Of a stretch of DNA of 64,000 nucleotides, positions 61,921 through 64,000 are shown piece after piece. The stretch is from positions 1-64,000 of the forward strand of contig NZ_LQPI01000046.1 in the NCBI RefSeq assembly GCF_002101775.1, given 5' to 3'. The notes beneath the pieces were generated by a model. That model did not search any database. It had not been told where the DNA came from and saw nothing but the letters and a program-made list of their open reading frames with translations. Each line of letters begins with the position of its first letter. The first letter of the stretch is position 1. Origin of the DNA: Mycolicibacter nonchromogenicus. GTDB taxonomy: Bacteria; Actinomycetota; Actinomycetes; Mycobacteriales; Mycobacteriaceae. A program made the position numbers and the translations under genes.

Positions 61921-62909
61921 GACGCGGCTCCCGCCGGCAGGCCCGCCAGGAACTCCAGCAGAACCGTGTTGACCTCGTCGGGCCGCTCCTGCTGCAGCCA
62001 GTGGCCGGCGCCGTCGATGATCACCTCGCGGTAGGGGCCGGTCACCAGTTCGGTGGCGCGGTCACGGCGGGTGAAGGTCAGCACCGGGTCGGCGGACCCA
62101 GCGATGAACAGGGTCGGAACATCGATGGTGGGGGCGGATGGATTGGCCATGATCTCCCAGTTGCGGTCGAGGTTGCGGTACCAGTTGAGCCCGCCGGTGA
62201 ATCCGGTTCGGGTGAACTCTGCGATGTAGTGGTCAAGCTCGTCGGCGCTGATCCAGTCCGGACGTGCCGTCGGCTCGGCCAGCCGGTCGATGAAGCCCAT
62301 CGGCCCGGGGGCCGTCATCAGCAATGCCGACTCGTGGTCGTCGGGACTGAGGCTGCCCATCATCCGGCGCATGGTGCGGGCGGGGTCGGAATCCAGTTCC
62401 GCGTCGGCTACGCCCGGCTCCTGGAAATAGAGCATGTAGAAAAAGTTCTCGCCGAAGATATTGCGGAAGGCCTGCGTCGGAGGGGCCTGCGGGCGGGGCA
62501 CCGGCGGCACGCTGAGCCCCACGACGCCGGCCACCCGGTCGGGATGCAGCTGCGCGGCGCTCCACACCACCGGCCCGCCCCAGTCGTGGCCGATCCAGAT
62601 CGCGCGCTGGGCGCCCACGTCGTCCAGCAGGCCGACCAGGTCAGCCGTGAGCGAGGCGATGTCGTAGGCCGCAATCTCCTCCGGTCGCGACGAGCCGCCG
62701 TATCCGCGCTGATCGGGCGCCAATACGTGGAATCCCGCGGCGGCCAGGGCCGGGATCTGATGGCGCCAGGAAAACGCCAATTCCGGGAATCCGTGAGCCA
62801 GCAACACCACCGGGGCGCCACGCTCGCCCGCTTCGGTGACCCGCAGGGTCACGCCGTTGGTGTCGACGAATCGTTGAGTTGCTCGTTCGATTACGGGAGC
62901 CACCGTCAC
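61917..62909 (-). CDS. ephA: Epoxide hydrolase EphA (alpha/beta hydrolase)
   Basis: A 330-residue alpha/beta-hydrolase. The oxyanion motif is LLAHGFPE, the nucleophile Asp is in IGHDWGGPV and the catalytic His in DGAGHWLQQE; lid tyrosines occur in FFYMLYFQEPG. It adds water to epoxides. GTG 62909 (or 62903) gives the length of Rv3617; the frame runs far upstream without support. Divergent from ftsH. Confidence 0.93.
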   Translation of the reverse strand: MTVAPVIERATQRFVDTNGVTLRVTEAGERGAPVVLLAHGFPELAFSWRHQIPALAAAGFHVLAPDQRGYGGSSRPEEIAAYDIASLTADLVGLLDDVGAQRAIWIGHDWGGPVVWSAAQLHPDRVAGVVGLSVPPVPRPQAPPTQAFRNIFGENFFYMLYFQEPGVADAELDSDPARTMRRMMGSLSPDDHESALLMTAPGPMGFIDRLAEPTARPDWISADELDHYIAEFTRTGFTGGLNWYRNLDRNWEIMANPSAPTIDVPTLFIAGSADPVLTFTRRDRATELVTGPYREVIIDGAGHWLQQERPDEVNTVLLEFLAGLPAGAAS

Positions 62910-63041
62910 ACCAAAGCACAAACGGGCCGCGATCGAACAGGGTTCCGAGTCCGGCCAGGCGTATAAACCGCGAGGGACGGTAGCCTGAACATGCCCAGCT
63001 GCATGTATTGGAAGGATTTGGCCGCGTCCGGCCGATGTCTG

Positions 63042-64000
<959 letters not shown>

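Overview
This 64 kb window is GC-rich actinobacterial chromosome. Gene content and order point to a non-tuberculous Mycobacteriaceae member: the backbone follows, gene after gene, the M. tuberculosis Rv3667-Rv3610c neighbourhood (acs, Ms1 RNA, 6C RNA, ssd-tad, Rv3651, sftH, cspA, topA, Rv3645, holB, tRNA-Thr, galE1, Rv3630-Rv3632, ppa, dacB, tilS, hpt, lpqG, ephA, ftsH). Homologue numbers come from memory of that genome; no database search was run.

Regions. (1) 1-20 kb: the end of an IS481-type transposase abuts acs. Next come a Fic-like gene, the Ms1 (6S-like) RNA, a HAD phosphatase and the 6C RNA. The Flp/Tad secretion cluster (ssd, tadA, tadB, tadC, flp, two TadE-like genes) follows, then a PAS/GAF sensor protein, sftH, cspA, topA, a membrane adenylyl cyclase and holB. 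(2) 20.04-23.36 kb: tRNA-Thr(CGT) carries a 3.2 kb mini-island bounded by a perfect 50 bp repeat of the tRNA 3' half. The island holds an integrase stump, a putative HTH/nucleotidyltransferase toxin-antitoxin pair read from a 16 bp palindrome, an IS481 stump and a proline-rich membrane protein. (3) 23.4-29.1 kb: a sulfur locus. A family 2A encapsulin, a cysteine desulfurase with a long disordered cargo-type N-terminus, CysK and CysE form one minus-strand operon. Divergently, a leaderless small ORF ending in four Cys codons precedes a cysteine-free TQXA-domain protein. (4) 29.1-35.7 kb: a polylysine-synthetase-like single-module NRPS (A-T-membrane-acyltransferase) overlapping an M1 aminopeptidase, with an APC amino acid permease. 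(5) 35.7-48.2 kb: envelope and metal genes: a membrane glycosyltransferase-like protein, galE1, a manganese-type (yybP-ykoY) riboswitch in front of a CtpH-like P-type ATPase, a GT2/flippase cluster, a TerC family protein and a TetR/nitroreductase pair. (6) 48.2-64 kb: ppa, dacB, metalloprotease, tilS, hpt; an ATP-grasp/alpha-E/transglutaminase operon; a leaderless DUF222-HNH gene with a RecA-independent DNA-damage promoter; lpqG; an ephA-monooxygenase-dehydrogenase operon; and the 5' part of ftsH, which runs off the window.

The strongest candidates for uncommon biology are the encapsulin/cysteine desulfurase locus with its neighbouring polycysteine leader, the polylysine-synthetase-like locus, and the toxin-antitoxin module that replaced most of the integrase in the tRNA-Thr mini-island.
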